Origin: Rhabditoides inermis
Taxonomy: Eukaryota > Nematoda > Chromadorea > Rhabditida > Rhabditidae
Reading direction: 5' to 3'
NCBI GenBank assembly: GCA_963966185.1
Contig: CAWZYM010000104.1
Coordinates: forward strand, 423,307 to 487,306
Length of the DNA stretch: 64,000 nt
Shown here: positions 42,804 through 56,600 of the stretch, in pieces
Layout: each line of letters starts with the position of its first letter
How positions within the stretch are numbered: position 1 is the first letter of the stretch
Translations under genes and position numbers: made by a program
The notes under the pieces: model-generated
What the model was told of the DNA's origin: nothing
What the model saw: the letters and a program-made list of their open reading frames with translations, nothing else
Database searches by the model: none

Positions 42804-45800
42804 TCACAGAGCAGGAGTAGTGTTTTCGTCTTCGAAGTCCTCTTCTCCGATAAGACGAAGAATCGCCTGGAACTTGTTGGAATCGCACGACTTGAGCTCA
42901 GCACGAGCAGACGACGTGAGAGTAGAAGTGGCAGTGGCGATGTACTCCAGAGAAGTGGACTCCTCGTAGAAATCGCCCACGCTGCACTCCGAATATGAAT
43001 ACGCTTGCACCTCGACCACCTGAAACGTAGTTCAAAGTGTGTCTCGTTCCATCAGAACAGTGCTTACCATGTTGACGAAAGAAGAAGCTTCAACCGAGAG
43101 CGACTGGCATGACTCGAACACCTCAACGTAAGCGGCAGCAAACTCGGAAGAGATCTGTTCCAGAAGCGCTTTGAATGCGGTAAGCGAGAACTGCGAACGC
43201 ATTTCAAAGGCAATATAGATCTGGCTTTGTTGTTCAGCAGTCATATCCAGGAACACATTGTTGCACTCCACAGAAATCATTTCTGCAAACACAAAACTTA
43301 TCAATTACACATTGTATGGATCTGATATACCTTGGAAAACGGGCGGAAGAACCGTGATGTCAACAATTTCTCCAGCCTCCTGGCGTCCGAGCAGCTGGAT
43401 AGAAGTCGAGACTATAAAGTGGATTCATATTTTGGAAACGCATGTGAGACATACATTGCGACACACTGAAACATCCCTTGCACTTGGAAATGAGCTCTGT
43501 CTTAACAGAAACGTCAAGTGCCTCGAAAAGAGTGAAGAACTCCAGAACGGTGGAAGACTCCCATTTGGAGTCGTCACACTTCTTTGACTTGAGCTGCAAT
43601 TCAAACGTAATATCTGATTAAAAAAACTTGAAGTTACCTTATCGAACAACGCTTGAACTTGGCTAACGTACTGCACATCAACAGAGTTCACGAAGATAAG
43701 CTCGAACGAGAGGATGTAAGAGGTGTATTTCTTGAAGACCATCTCTCCACAGTAGAACGCTTGCTTTGCGTACTGAACAAAAATGTTAATGTGGGACCCT
43801 TGGTGAAATGCTTACATAGACAATGGACTTGGAGTCGTCTTCGTTGCAAGATCCATCCCACTCCTTTGACTCTGACTTTTCGTTCGAACCCGACTTGGAT
43901 CCCTTTCCGTGCGAGCCGCTCTTGCTACCTCCGTGAAGCTTCTTCTTCTTCTTGTCTAGAACAAACACTATTTTCAGCATTCAAAAGATGGTAACCATGG
44001 TATTGATCGAAGAATCCGTGGCAGTTCTCCTTGGCCACCTTTTTCTCAGAAGGAGTGAGGAACTTCCATCCAATGTAGATCTGGGTGTTGAATGCCAAGT
44101 CGGCCTCCACAGTAATGCTCTCTCCACACGCAAACTTGATCCACATGTCGCAGTTGTATTTGGTTAGGGTATAGAAAAAAGAGCCGACAGCGGTTCCGTT
44201 GGTCGCTCCGATCTCCTCCATGAACGAAGTGTTGGTCACGTTGGCTAGCATAGGATTCATCAGTCCAAGCTGGATCAGAACACTGTTCACGTAAGTGTAG
44301 TACTGAAATCGGTTATCAGAAGATCATTGAAAACCATTATACCTCGAACTCGAACTTGAAGTAGTGGCTTTTGCCGGACAGGAAAATGAGCTGATACTGT
44401 TGGTCAGTGGACAAACTGTTCCACGTCTCGTTCAGTTGGATATCGATGAGCACTAAAAAGAAGGCAAACACATGTAGTTTGTTCCTGACAAATGATAACT
44501 CACTCTGAACAGACGATTCACACGAATCAACATCGATGGGATGGAATTCGATGGGGTTCTTAGCTTGCTCCCTGATCAGCGCGTTGACTAAAACACAAAC
44601 AACTTTGATGTGTTTTCAATCGTTCGTCGCTCACATTCGTCGTAAGCAAACATGAAGTCCATCTTGTAGAAGAGTTCGATGCGGAGCTCCCAGTCAAGTT
44701 TGAAGAAGAATTCATACAAAATGGCGTACTCCGGGGTCATCTCGAAATCAACCTTGACGGAGAAATCAGTGATCGTGGTGTTTTTGAGAATGTTAGTAAT
44801 TGTGTCGCTCAGTTCGGGACAGAGAGCTGCTAGGAGTTGTGCGCGTGGCTCGAACACAGCATTCCACTTTTTGTAGTATCCCGGAGTTCCCATTGCAATG
44901 TTGTTCATCAGACTCCAGCCGATCGTGTTGTAGGGGAACGGGTTGTAGAATGTGACGAGGCTCTTCTTGGCACATTCCTCAACACTATAGAAGATGGTGG
45001 GAGCACAGTGAGCGAGACGCTCGTGGGTCTCGAAATCGAGCTCGCGAAGACACGAGTCAACAGCAGCCAGCACCTCAGACTCCATGAAGAAGTCAAACAG
45101 AGCCAGTTGCGAGAATGCGTAGTACTGCGCGGATTCAATCTGCAAACGATTAGAATCAAATGTCAGTTGAAATTATTCATAATAAACATACCGTAGCTGT
45201 GAAAGTAGTGTTGTCCTGGACGTCACTGCTGAGGGAAGTGAAGAGGTTGAGCTCGAAAACTGCGGAGAATTCGACAGAGATGCTAGCGATAGCCTGGGAG
45301 ATGGATGCAGCATCGAAGTACTTGTGCGAGTGGCACGAGAACACCACAAACAGTTGGCACTTCTGCTCGAAAGTCAACACCATGTACGCATCAAACACAT
45401 CCACGGAGATGAGGGCTAAATGTGATATGTTGAGTTGCAATAGCTTGCAGTCCAATGTTCAGTGTACCTTGGAAGACCTCGGGAATATCAGTGAACTCCA
45501 CTGTCTCGTTGACGCGTCCTATCACAGCGATAATCGTTTGGACTGAAATTTGCCATAACACTATGATTTGTTCCTTTGGCTATTAAAAATCAGTGAACTC
45601 ACACTTGTGCGGGTTGAAAAAGATGTCACAGTCAGCGACAATTTCAGACCTCACAGACACGTCGAGTTTCGCGACTTCTTGAAGGAATGCATAGACGTAT
45701 GTAGTGGAGATGTCAGCGTTTGTGAAAGTCATTCCGTTGAGCTGAATCAACGATCGAAATGGCAGGTGAGTCTGATAGTGTTACCGTAGCAAAGATAGTT

Positions 45801-47171
45801 TCCAAGTGATGTCCGTTGTCAGGTCCAGCAAGAAGAATGAGCTGTGTTTGAATGGAGATAAAGTACTGGGTGTAGCTCTTGAACACTTGAGGTCCGGCAC
45901 AGAACGTTTGGTAGATGTACTGTAAATATGGTATCATATTTTCGATGATGTTTCTGTGTTAGTCTACTCACGTATGCAATGTTGCTTTGATCTTCGGTGT
46001 TGCACGTTCCATCCCACTCCTTTGAAGCGGACTTTTCGCTCGAACCAGACTTGGACTTGGAGCCGTGCGATGCCTTCTTGTTCTTGCTTCCACTGCCTCC
46101 CTTCAGCTTCTTTCCCTTTTTCTCACACTTGTCCGTGAAATCAGGGCAAGACTGCTTGACTTTCTTCTTGTCTTCAGCATACAGGAAGTTCCACTCGATG
46201 TCGATTTGAGTGAAAAACGCGCTGCTCTGAGCAGCAGTGATCACTTTTCCGCTGGAGTAAGTCATGAAAATGTCACAGTAGAAGGCAATCGGCAGCTGGA
46301 GGAACTCGTCAATCTTGCTTCCGGCTGTCACTCCATTCTCCTCCATCACTGCAGAATCAGTCACATTCGACAACATCGGAGAAGCGAGTCCATAGCTGGT
46401 CAGCACATCGTACACTACCGCGTAATACTGAAATACGAAAATGCCTAATAGTGAACCATTCATGAATAGGAATTCCTACCTTATACTTGTTCTCGCTGGT
46501 GAACGAGATAGAGTTGTTGAAAAGAAAATGGAGATGTGACTGAGCTAGCTTAGTGTCGTTGTTGTTGGGAAGAGCGTTGAAAATGGCAGCGAGTTCTTCG
46601 TCCAAGAACACTGCAAAATACAAACTATGAGGGGTACCTGAATCCAAACTAACTGGATGCAGCAGGTTCACACGTGGCGACGTCGATGGTGTAAGGAACT
46701 GCGGGGTTGGCGTTCTCATTCGGAATGATCCTGCTGACTGCAAAATCGTACATTAGTTTCACGAATAACATGCTGTCGCATATGATACTCACTGGCAGAG
46801 ACGTTGAAGAAAAATTGAAGCTCGGGACGGGCGATGATTTGCTCGCGAAGAGTGCTGGAGAACTGGGCTCCATAGAACCAATCGAAAAAGACTCCTTCGG
46901 GTGTGTTGGAGAAGGTCCACTTCACATTCACATTCAGGTCGAAGTCCATGGCGCGAATCTCTGTGATCTTGGCCTCCAGCTCTTCACACGCAGCTCCCAG
47001 CAGTTGGAAGCGTTGCTCGAAGTGCTTGTGCCACCGAAGGTTGTATGTGGACGGGACACTCATCGACTGTTGGTTGCAGAAGAACCATGCCACGCCTCCC
47101 CTGGTGTAGTCAGGATTGCACGCCGCAGACGCGCCCGCCACCAGGAGGGAGAGAACGAGGACGATCTTCAT
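42804..47171 (-). CDS. Array copy C5: secreted two-module protein, intact, A/B recombinant
   Basis: Same 18-exon structure as C1, start 47171, stop 42804. The 3' part up to about intron 13 is haplotype A and nearly identical to C4. From exon 12 upstream it is haplotype B (TLTKYN, YMVLTF in exon 8, KLAQ in exon 3, AMDFDLNVNVKW), and its upstream spacer is type B. It is therefore the junction copy between the A-spacer and B-spacer parts of the array. No frame damage. Function unknown. Confidence 0.87.
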
Positions 47172-48236
47172 CCTGAACGAGTCAGTATGAACACAAATTC
47201 GAGAAAAGAATGTGGAAGAGCATAGCGGAATTATGTGAATGCAAGCCGTAGAGGATGTTGATGTGATGACTGACTCCGGCGCTCTGCTTTTATGCAGCCA
47301 TTTTTGCCGTTTTGAATGAAACGTGGCGAAAGTACACGTAAAAGTCTGCACTGAAAAAATACCAGGCGAACGTTTCGATCAAAATCAGAAATCAAATACT
47401 GTTAATCATTTTATCTACCACTCTTTTGAAATGTGAGCAATTGTAAAACGTGGATTCGGGAGATTCAATGTGAAGTGTGATGTAACGTGCTATACAAACC
47501 AGATTCAAAACTGGATGAATCTTTTTCGTATTACTTTTTTAGTTGAATAAAGAAACATACCGTTCTTTGCGTTTAACATGGTTACTATTTCAACACACAC
47601 TCGGTGATTCGGATGAAAACTGTACTGTTCGAATTCTAGGATAAACAATGCTGAAAACCGTTTTCTTTGTTGTTGTTGTTGTACATATGCCAAGTTTTAA
47701 AATATGTCGAAATTTATCAATCTGAAATTGTTCTCAGTTTGTCACCAACATTTATAGCTTCAAAAAGAGATCTCCTAAGAACATGAGCAACTAACACCAT
47801 GAAGTCCACGCTTTCAGACCAGTCTCGTTTGCGCACGACGTTATTTGAGAAACCAGATACGATTTTTGTTGCACTGTTTTTGTCTCGTTGAAACATATAA
47901 AATGACATCATATTTTTGAAATTTGAACCATTTTGAACACATCCAGAAATTGCCACCTGGACTAATTGCCAGTTGAAGATGAGTGATTGCGCAAATCTAC
48001 CTCCAACTCCCTCTTTTATGGCTCTCTCCCTTTGGAAAAATGCCGAGTCTTGGCATCAAGCCACGCCGCCACACAGTCACTCATCTTGAACTGGTATTCA
48101 GGGTGGCCATTCCTGGATGTGCATACATACGCTACATACATACGCTGATATAAAACCGCTTCAACCGTTCACAGTGAATCATAAGAAAACTTGGCTTAGA
48201 ATGCACACTTTATTTTTTCAAGATATGGTTTAGAGT
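47172..48236. repeat. C5-C6 spacer, type B
   Basis: 1065 bases with the C5 promoter (TATA-like box 47287-47294) and the C6 3' UTR (AATAAA at 48214-48209). Its sequence at 48201-48220 shows the uninterrupted target of the LTR insertion. The two small frames at 47505-47693 and 47717-47956 recur in all type B spacers, but one derives from a GTT repeat and neither shows a start or splice context of a gene. Confidence 0.75.
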
Positions 48237-51200
48237 TCACAGAGCAGGAGTAGTGTTTTCGTCTTCGAAGTCCTCTTCTCCGATGAGACAAAGAATCGCC
48301 TGGAACTTGTTGGAATCGCACGACTTGAGCTCAGCACGAGCAGACGACGTGAGAGTAGAAGTGGCAGTGGCGATGTACTCCAGAGAAGTGGACTCCTCGT
48401 AGAAATCGCCCACGCTGCACTCCGAATACGAATACGCTTGCACCTCGACCACCTGAAACGTAGTTCAAAGTGTGTCTCGTTCCATCAGAACAGTGCTTAC
48501 CATGGTGACGAAAGAAGAAGCTTCAACCGAGAGCGACTGGCATGACTCGAACACCTCAACGTAAGCGGCAGCAAACTCGGAAGAGATCTGTTCCAGAAGC
48601 GCTTTGAATGCGGTAAGCGAGAACTGCGAACGCATTTCAAAGGCAATATAGATCTGGCTTTGTTGTTCAGCAGTCATATCCAGGAACACATTGTTGCACT
48701 CCACAGAAATCATTTCTGCAAACACAAAACTCAATTACACATTGTATGGATCTGATATACCTTGGAAAACGGGCGGAAGAACTGTGATGTCAACAATTTC
48801 TCCAGCCTCCTGGCGTCCGAGCAGCTGGATAGAAGTCGAGACTATAAAGTGGATTCATATTTTGGAAACGCATGTGAGACATACATTGCGACACACTGAA
48901 ACATCCCTTGCACTTGGAAATGAGCTCTGTCTTAACAGAAACGTCAAGTGCCTCGAAAAGAGTGAAGAACTCCAGAACGGTGGAAGACTCCCATTTGGAG
49001 TCGTCACACTTCTTTGACTTCAGCTGCAATTCAAACGTTGTACCTGATTATAAAACTTGATGTTACCTCATCGAACAACGCTTGAACTTGGCTAACGTAC
49101 TGCACATCAACAGAGTTGACGAAGATAAGCTCGAACGAGAGGATGTAAGAGGTGTATTTCTTGAAGACCATCTCTCCACAGTAGAACGCTTGCTTTGCGT
49201 ACTGAACAAAAATGTTAATGCGAGACCCTTGGTGAAATGCTTACATAGACGATGGACTTGGAGTCGTCTTCGTTGCAAGATCCATCCCACTCCTTTGACT
49301 CTGACTTTTCGTTCGAACCCGACTTGGATCCCTTTCCGTGCGAGCCGCTCTTGCTACCTCCGTGAAGCTTCTTCTTCTTCTTGTCTAGAACAAACACTAT
49401 TTTCAGCATTCAAAAGATGGTAACCATGGTATTGATCGAAGAATCCGTGGCAGTTCTCCTTGGCCACCTTTTTCTCAGAAGGTGTGAGGAACTTCCATCC
49501 AATGTAGATCTGGGTGTTGAATGCCAAGTCGGCCTCCACAGTAATGCTCTCTCCACACGCAAACTTGATCCACATGTCGCAGTTGTATTTGGTTAGGGTA
49601 TAGAAAAAAGAGCCGACAGCGGTTCCGTTGGTCGCTCCGATCTCCTCCATGAACGAAGTGTTGGTCACGTTGGCTAGCATAGGATTCATCAGTCCAAGCT
49701 GGATCAGAACACTGTTCACGTAAGTGTAGTACTGAAATCGGTTATCAGAAGATCATTGAAAACCATTATACCTCGAACTCGAACTTGAAGTAGTGGCTTT
49801 TGCCGGACAGGAAAATGAGCTGATACTGTTGGTCAGTGGACAAACTGTTCCACGTCTCGTTCAGTTGGATATCGATGAGCACTAAAAAGAAGGCAAACAC
49901 ATGTAGTTTGTTCCTGACAAATGATAACTCACTCTGAACAGACGATTCACACGAATCAACATCGATGGGATGGAATTCGATGGGGTTCTTAGCTTGCTCC
50001 CTGATCAGCGCGTTGACTAAAACACAAACAACTTTGATGTGTTTTCAATCGTTCGTCGCTCACATTCGTCGTAAGCAAACATGAAGTCCATCTTGTAGAA
50101 GAGTTCGATGCGGAGCTCCCAGTCAAGTTTGAAGAAGAATTCATACAAAATGGCGTACTCCGGGGTCATCTCGAAATCAACCTTGACGGAGAAATCAGTG
50201 ATCGTGGTGTTTTTGAGAATGTTAGTAATTGTGTCGCTCAGTTCGGGACAGAGAGCTGCTAGGAGTTGTGCGCGTGGCTCGAACACAGCATTCCACTTTT
50301 TGTAGTATCCCGGAGTTCCCATTGCAATGTTGTTCATCAGACTCCAGCCGATCGTGTTGTAGGGGAACGGGTTGTAGAATGTGACGAGGCTCTTCTTGGC
50401 ACATTCCTCAACACTATAGAAGATGGTGGGAGCACAGTGAGCGAGACGCTCGTGGGTCTCGAAATCGAGCTCGCGAAGACACGAGTCAACAGCAGCCAGC
50501 ACCTCAGACTCCATGAAGAAGTCAAACAGAGCCAGTTGCGAGAATGCGTAGTACTGCGCGGATTCAATCTGCAAACGATTAGAATCAAATGTCAGTTGAA
50601 ATTATTCATAATAAACATACCGTAGCTGTGAAAGTAGTGTTGTCCTGGACGTCACTGCTGAGGGAAGTGAAGAGGTTGAGCTCGAAAACTGCGGAGAATT
50701 CGACAGAGATGCTAGCGATAGCCTGGGAGATGGATGCAGCATCGAAGTACTTGTGCGAGTGGCACGAGAACACCACAAACAGTTGGCACTTCTGCTCGAA
50801 AGTCAACACCATGTACGCATCAAACACATCCACGGAGATGAGGGCTAAATGTGATATGTTGAGTTGCAATAGCTTGCAGTCCAATGTTCAGTGTACCTTG
50901 GAAGACCTCGGGAATATCAGTGAACTCCACTGTCTCGTTGACGCGTCCTATCACAGCGATGATCGTTTGGACTGAAATTTGCCATAACACTATGATTTGT
51001 TCCTTTGGCTATTAAAAATCAGTGAACTCACACTTGTGCGGGTTGAAAAAGATGTCACAGTCAGCGACAATTTCAGACCTCACAGACACGTCGAGTTTCG
51101 CGACTTCTTGAAGGAATGCATAGACGTATGTAGTGGAGATGTCAGCGTTTGTGAAAGTCATTCCGTTGAGCTGAATCAACGATCGAAATGGCAGGTGAGT

Positions 51201-52600
51201 CTGATAGTGTTACCGTAGCAAAGATAGTTTCCAAGTGATGTCCGTTGTCAGGTCCAGCAAGAAGAATGAGCTGTGTTTGAATGGAGATAAAGTACTGGGT
51301 GTAGCTCTTGAACACTTGAGGTCCGGCACAGAACGTTTGGTAGATGTACTGTAAATATGGTATCATATTTTCGATGATATTTCTGTGTTAGTCTACTCAC
51401 GTATGCAATGTTGCTTTGATCTTCGGTGTTGCACGTTCCATCCCACTCCTTTGAAGCGGACTTTTCGCTCGAACCAGACTTGGACTTGGAGCCGTGCGAT
51501 GCCTTCTTGTTCTTGCTTCCACTGCCTCCCTTCAGCTTCTTTCCCTTTTTCTCACACTTGTCCGTGAAATCAGGGCAAGACTGCTTGACTTTCTTCTTGT
51601 CTTCAGCATACAGGAAGTTCCACTCGATGTCGATTTGAGTGAAAAACGCGCTGCTCTGAGCAGCAGTGATCACTTTTCCGCTGGAGTAAGTCATGAAAAT
51701 GTCACAGTAGAAGACAATCGGCAGCTGGAGGAACTCGTCAATCTTGCTTCCGGCTGTCACTCCATTCTCCTCCATCACTGCAGAATCAGTCACATTCGAC
51801 AACATCGGAGAAGCGAGTCCATAGCTGGTCAGCACATCGTACACTACCGCGTAATACTGAAATACGAAAATGCCTAATAGTGAACCATTCATGAATAGGA
51901 ATTCCTACCTTATACTTGTTCTCGCTGGTGAACGAGATAGAGTTGTTGAAAAGAAAATGGAGATGTGACTGAGCTAGCTTAGTGTCGTTGTTGTTGGGAA
52001 GAGCGTTGAAAATGGCAGCGAGTTCTTCGTCCAAGAACACTGCAAAATACAAACTATGAGGGGTACCTGAATCCAAACTAACTGGATGCAGCAGGTTCAC
52101 ACGTGGCGACGTCGATGGTGTAAGGAACTGCGGGGTTGGCGTTCTCATTCGGAATGATCCTGCTGACTGCAAAATCGTACATTAGTTTCACGAATAACAT
52201 GCTGTCGCATATGATACTCACTGGCAGAGACGTTGAAGAAGAATTGAAGCTCGGGACGGGCGATGATTTGCTCGCGAAGAGTGCTGGAGACCTGGGCTCC
52301 ATAGAACCAATCGAAAAAGACTCCTTCGGGTGTGTTGGAGAAGGTCCACTTCACATTCACATTCAGGTTGAAGTCCATGGCGCGAATCTCTGTGATCTTG
52401 GCCTCCAGCTCTTCACACGCAGCTCCCAGCAGTTGGAAGCGTTGCTCGAAGTGCTTGTGCCACCGAAGGTTGTATGTGGACGGGACACTCATCGACTGTT
52501 GGTTGCAGAAGAACCATGCCACGCCTCCCCTGGTGTAGTCAGGATTGCACGCCGCAGACGCGCCCGCCACCAGGAGGGAGAGAACGAGGACGATCTTCAT
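48237..52600 (-). CDS. Array copy C6: secreted two-module protein, intact
   Basis: Same 18-exon structure as C1, start 52600, stop 48237, haplotype B throughout. Characteristic residues shared with C7 and C8: ILCLIGEED in exon 18 (Arg to Cys), YMVLTF in exon 8, PIVFYCD in exon 4, GAQVSS and AMDFNLNVNVKW in exon 1. The exon 13 end reads TCC AAG TCC, so the lysine that is a stop in C7 and C8 is intact. C6 therefore represents the functional parent sequence of those two copies. Function unknown. Confidence 0.88.
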
Positions 52601-53665
52601 CCTGAACGAGTCAGTATGAACACAAATTCGAGAAAAGAATGTGGAAGAGCATAGCGGAATTATGTGAATGCAAGCCGTAGAGGATGTTGATGTGATGACT
52701 GACTCCGGCGCTCTGCTTTTATGCAGCCATTTTTGCCGTTTTGAATGAAACGTGGCGAAAGTACACGTAAAAGTCTGCACTGAAAAAATACCAGGCGAAC
52801 GTTTCGATCAAAATCAGAAATCAAATACTGTTAATCATTTTATCTACCACTCTTTTGAAATGTGAGCAATTGTAAAACGTGGATTCGGGAGATTCAATGT
52901 GAAGTGTGATGTAACGTGCTATACAAACCAGATTCAAAACTGGATGAATCTTTTTCGTATTACTTTTTTAGTTGAATAAAGAAACATACCGTTCTTTGCG
53001 TTTAACATGGTTACTATTTCAACACACACTCGGTGATTCGGATGAAAACTGTACTGTTCGAATTCTAGGATAAACAATGCTGAAAACCGTTTTCTTTGTT
53101 GTTGTTGTTGTACATATGCCAAGTTTTAAAATATGTCGAAATTTATCAATCTGAAATTGTTCTCAGTTTGTCACCAACATTTATAGCTTCAAAAAGAGAT
53201 CTCCTAAGAACATGAGCAACTAACACCATGAAGTCCACGCTTTCAGACCAGTCTCGTTTGCGCACGACGTTATTTGAGAAACCAGATACGATTTTTGTTG
53301 CACTATTTTTGTCTCGTTGAAACATATAAAATGACATCATATTTTTGAAATTTGAACCATTTTGAACACATCCAGAAATTGCCACCTGGACTAATTGCCA
53401 GTTGAAGATGAGTGATTGCGCAAATCTACCTCCAACTCCCTCTTTTATGGCTCTCTCCCTTTGGAAAAATGCCGAGTCTTGGCATCAAGCCACGCCGCCA
53501 CACAGTCACTCATCTTGAACTGGTATTCAGGGTGGCCATTCCTGGATGTGCATACATACGCTACATACATACGCTGATATAAAACCGCTTCAACCGTTCA
53601 CAGTGAATCATAAGAAAACTTGGCTTAGAATGCACACTTTATTTTTTCAAGATATGGTTTAGAGT
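52601..53665. repeat. C6-C7 spacer, type B
   Basis: 1065 bases, nearly identical to 47172-48236. TATA-like box of C6 at 52716-52723. Confidence 0.75.
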
Positions 53666-56600
53666 TCACAGAGCAGGAGTAGTGTTTTCGTCTTCGAAGT
53701 CCTCTTCTCCGATGAGACAAAGAATCGCCTGGAACTTGTTGGAATCGCACGACTTGAGCTCAGCACGAGCAGACGACGTGAGAGTAGAAGTGGCAGTGGC
53801 GATGTACTCCAGAGAAGTGGACTCCTCGTAGAAATCGCCCACGCTGCACTCCGAATACGAATACGCTTGCACCTCGACCACCTGAAACGTAGTTCAAAGT
53901 GTGTCTCGTTCCATCAGAACAGTGCTTACCATGGTGACGAAAGAAGAAGCTTCAACCGAGAGCGACTGGCATGACTCGAACACCTCAACGTAAGCGGCAG
54001 CAAACTCGGAAGAGATCTGTTCCAGAAGCGCTTTGAATGCGGTAAGCGAGAACTGCGAACGCATTTCAAAGGCAATATAGATCTGGCTTTGTTGTTCAGC
54101 AGTCATATCCAGGAACACATTGTTGCACTCCACAGAAATCATTTCTGCAAACACAAAACTCAATTACACATTGTATGGATCTGATATACCTTGGAAAACG
54201 GGCGGAAGAACTGTGATGTCAACAATTTCTCCAGCCTCCTGGCGTCCGAGCAGCTGGATAGAAGTCGAGACTATAAAGTGGATTCATATTTTGGAAACGC
54301 ATGTGAGACATACATTGCGACACACTGAAACATCCCTTGCACTTGGAAATGAGCTCTGTCTTAACAGAAACGTCAAGTGCCTCGAAAAGAGTGAAGAACT
54401 CCAGAACGGTGGAAGACTCCCATTTGGAGTCGTCACACTTCTTTGACTTCAGCTGCAATTCAAACGTTGTACCTGATTATAAAACTTGATGTTACCTCAT
54501 CGAACAACGCTTGAACTTGGCTAACGTACTGCACATCAACAGAGTTGACGAAGATAAGCTCGAACGAGAGGATGTAAGAGGTGTATTTCTTGAAGACCAT
54601 CTCTCCACAGTAGAACGCTTGCTTTGCGTACTGAACAAAAATGTTAATGCGAGACCCTTGGTGAAATGCTTACATAGACGATGGACTAGGAGTCGTCTTC
54701 GTTGCAAGATCCATCCCACTCCTTTGACTCTGACTTTTCGTTCGAACCCGACTTGGATCCCTTTCCGTGCGAGCCGCTCTTGCTACCTCCGTGAAGCTTC
54801 TTCTTCTTCTTGTCTAGAACAAACACTATTTTCAGCATTCAAAAGATGGTAACCATGGTATTGATCGAAGAATCCGTGGCAGTTCTCCTTGGCCACCTTT
54901 TTCTCAGAAGGTGTGAGGAACTTCCATCCAATGTAGATCTGGGTGTTGAATGCCAAGTCGGCCTCCACAGTAATGCTCTCTCCACACGCAAACTTGATCC
55001 ACATGTCGCAGTTGTATTTGGTTAGGGTATAGAAAAAAGAGCCGACAGCGGTTCCGTTGGTCGCTCCGATCTCCTCCATGAACGAAGTGTTGGTCACGTT
55101 GGCTAGCATAGGATTCATCAGTCCAAGCTGGATCAGAACACTGTTCACGTAAGTGTAGTACTGAAATCGGTTATCAGAAGATCATTGAAAACCATTATAC
55201 CTCGAACTCGAACTTGAAGTAGTGGCTTTTGCCGGACAGGAAAATGAGCTGATACTGTTGGTCAGTGGACAAACTGTTCCACGTCTCGTTCAGTTGGATA
55301 TCGATGAGCACTAAAAAGAAGGCAAACACATGTAGTTTGTTCCTGACAAATGATAACTCACTCTGAACAGACGATTCACACGAATCAACATCGATGGGAT
55401 GGAATTCGATGGGGTTCTTAGCTTGCTCCCTGATCAGCGCGTTGACTAAAACACAAACAACTTTGATGTGTTTTCAATCGTTCGTCGCTCACATTCGTCG
55501 TAAGCAAACATGAAGTCCATCTTGTAGAAGAGTTCGATGCGGAGCTCCCAGTCAAGTTTGAAGAAGAATTCATACAAAATGGCGTACTCCGGGGTCATCT
55601 CGAAATCAACCTTGACGGAGAAATCAGTGATCGTGGTGTTTTTGAGAATGTTAGTAATTGTGTCGCTCAGTTCGGGACAGAGAGCTGCTAGGAGTTGTGC
55701 GCGTGGCTCGAACACAGCATTCCACTTTTTGTAGTATCCCGGAGTTCCCATTGCAATGTTGTTCATCAGACTCCAGCCGATCGTGTTGTAGGGGAACGGG
55801 TTGTAGAATGTGACGAGGCTCTTCTTGGCACATTCCTCAACACTATAGAAGATGGTGGGAGCACAGTGAGCGAGACGCTCGTGGGTCTCGAAATCGAGCT
55901 CGCGAAGACACGAGTCAACAGCAGCCAGCACCTCAGACTCCATGAAGAAGTCAAACAGAGCCAGTTGCGAGAATGCGTAGTACTGCGCGGATTCAATCTG
56001 CAAACGATTAGAATCAAATGTCAGTTGAAATTATTCATAATAAACATACCGTAGCTGTGAAAGTAGTGTTGTCCTGGACGTCACTGCTGAGGGAAGTGAA
56101 GAGGTTGAGCTCGAAAACTGCGGAGAATTCGACAGAGATGCTAGCGATAGCCTGGGAGATGGATGCAGCATCGAAGTACTTGTGCGAGTGGCACGAGAAC
56201 ACCACAAACAGTTGGCACTTCTGCTCGAAAGTCAACACCATGTACGCATCAAACACATCCACGGAGATGAGGGCTAAATGTGATATGTTGAGTTGCAATA
56301 GCTTGCAGTCCAATGTTCAGTGTACCTTGGAAGACCTCGGGAATATCAGTGAACTCCACTGTCTCGTTGACGCGTCCTATCACAGCGATGATCGTTTGGA
56401 CTGAAATTTGCCATAACACTATGATTTGTTCCTTTGGCTATTAAAAATCAGTGAACTCACACTTGTGCGGGTTGAAAAAGATGTCACAGTCAGCGACAAT
56501 TTCAGACCTCACAGACACGTCGAGTTTCGCGACTTCTTGAAGGAATGCATAGACGTATGTAGTGGAGATGTCAGCGTTTGTGAAAGTCATTCCGTTGAGC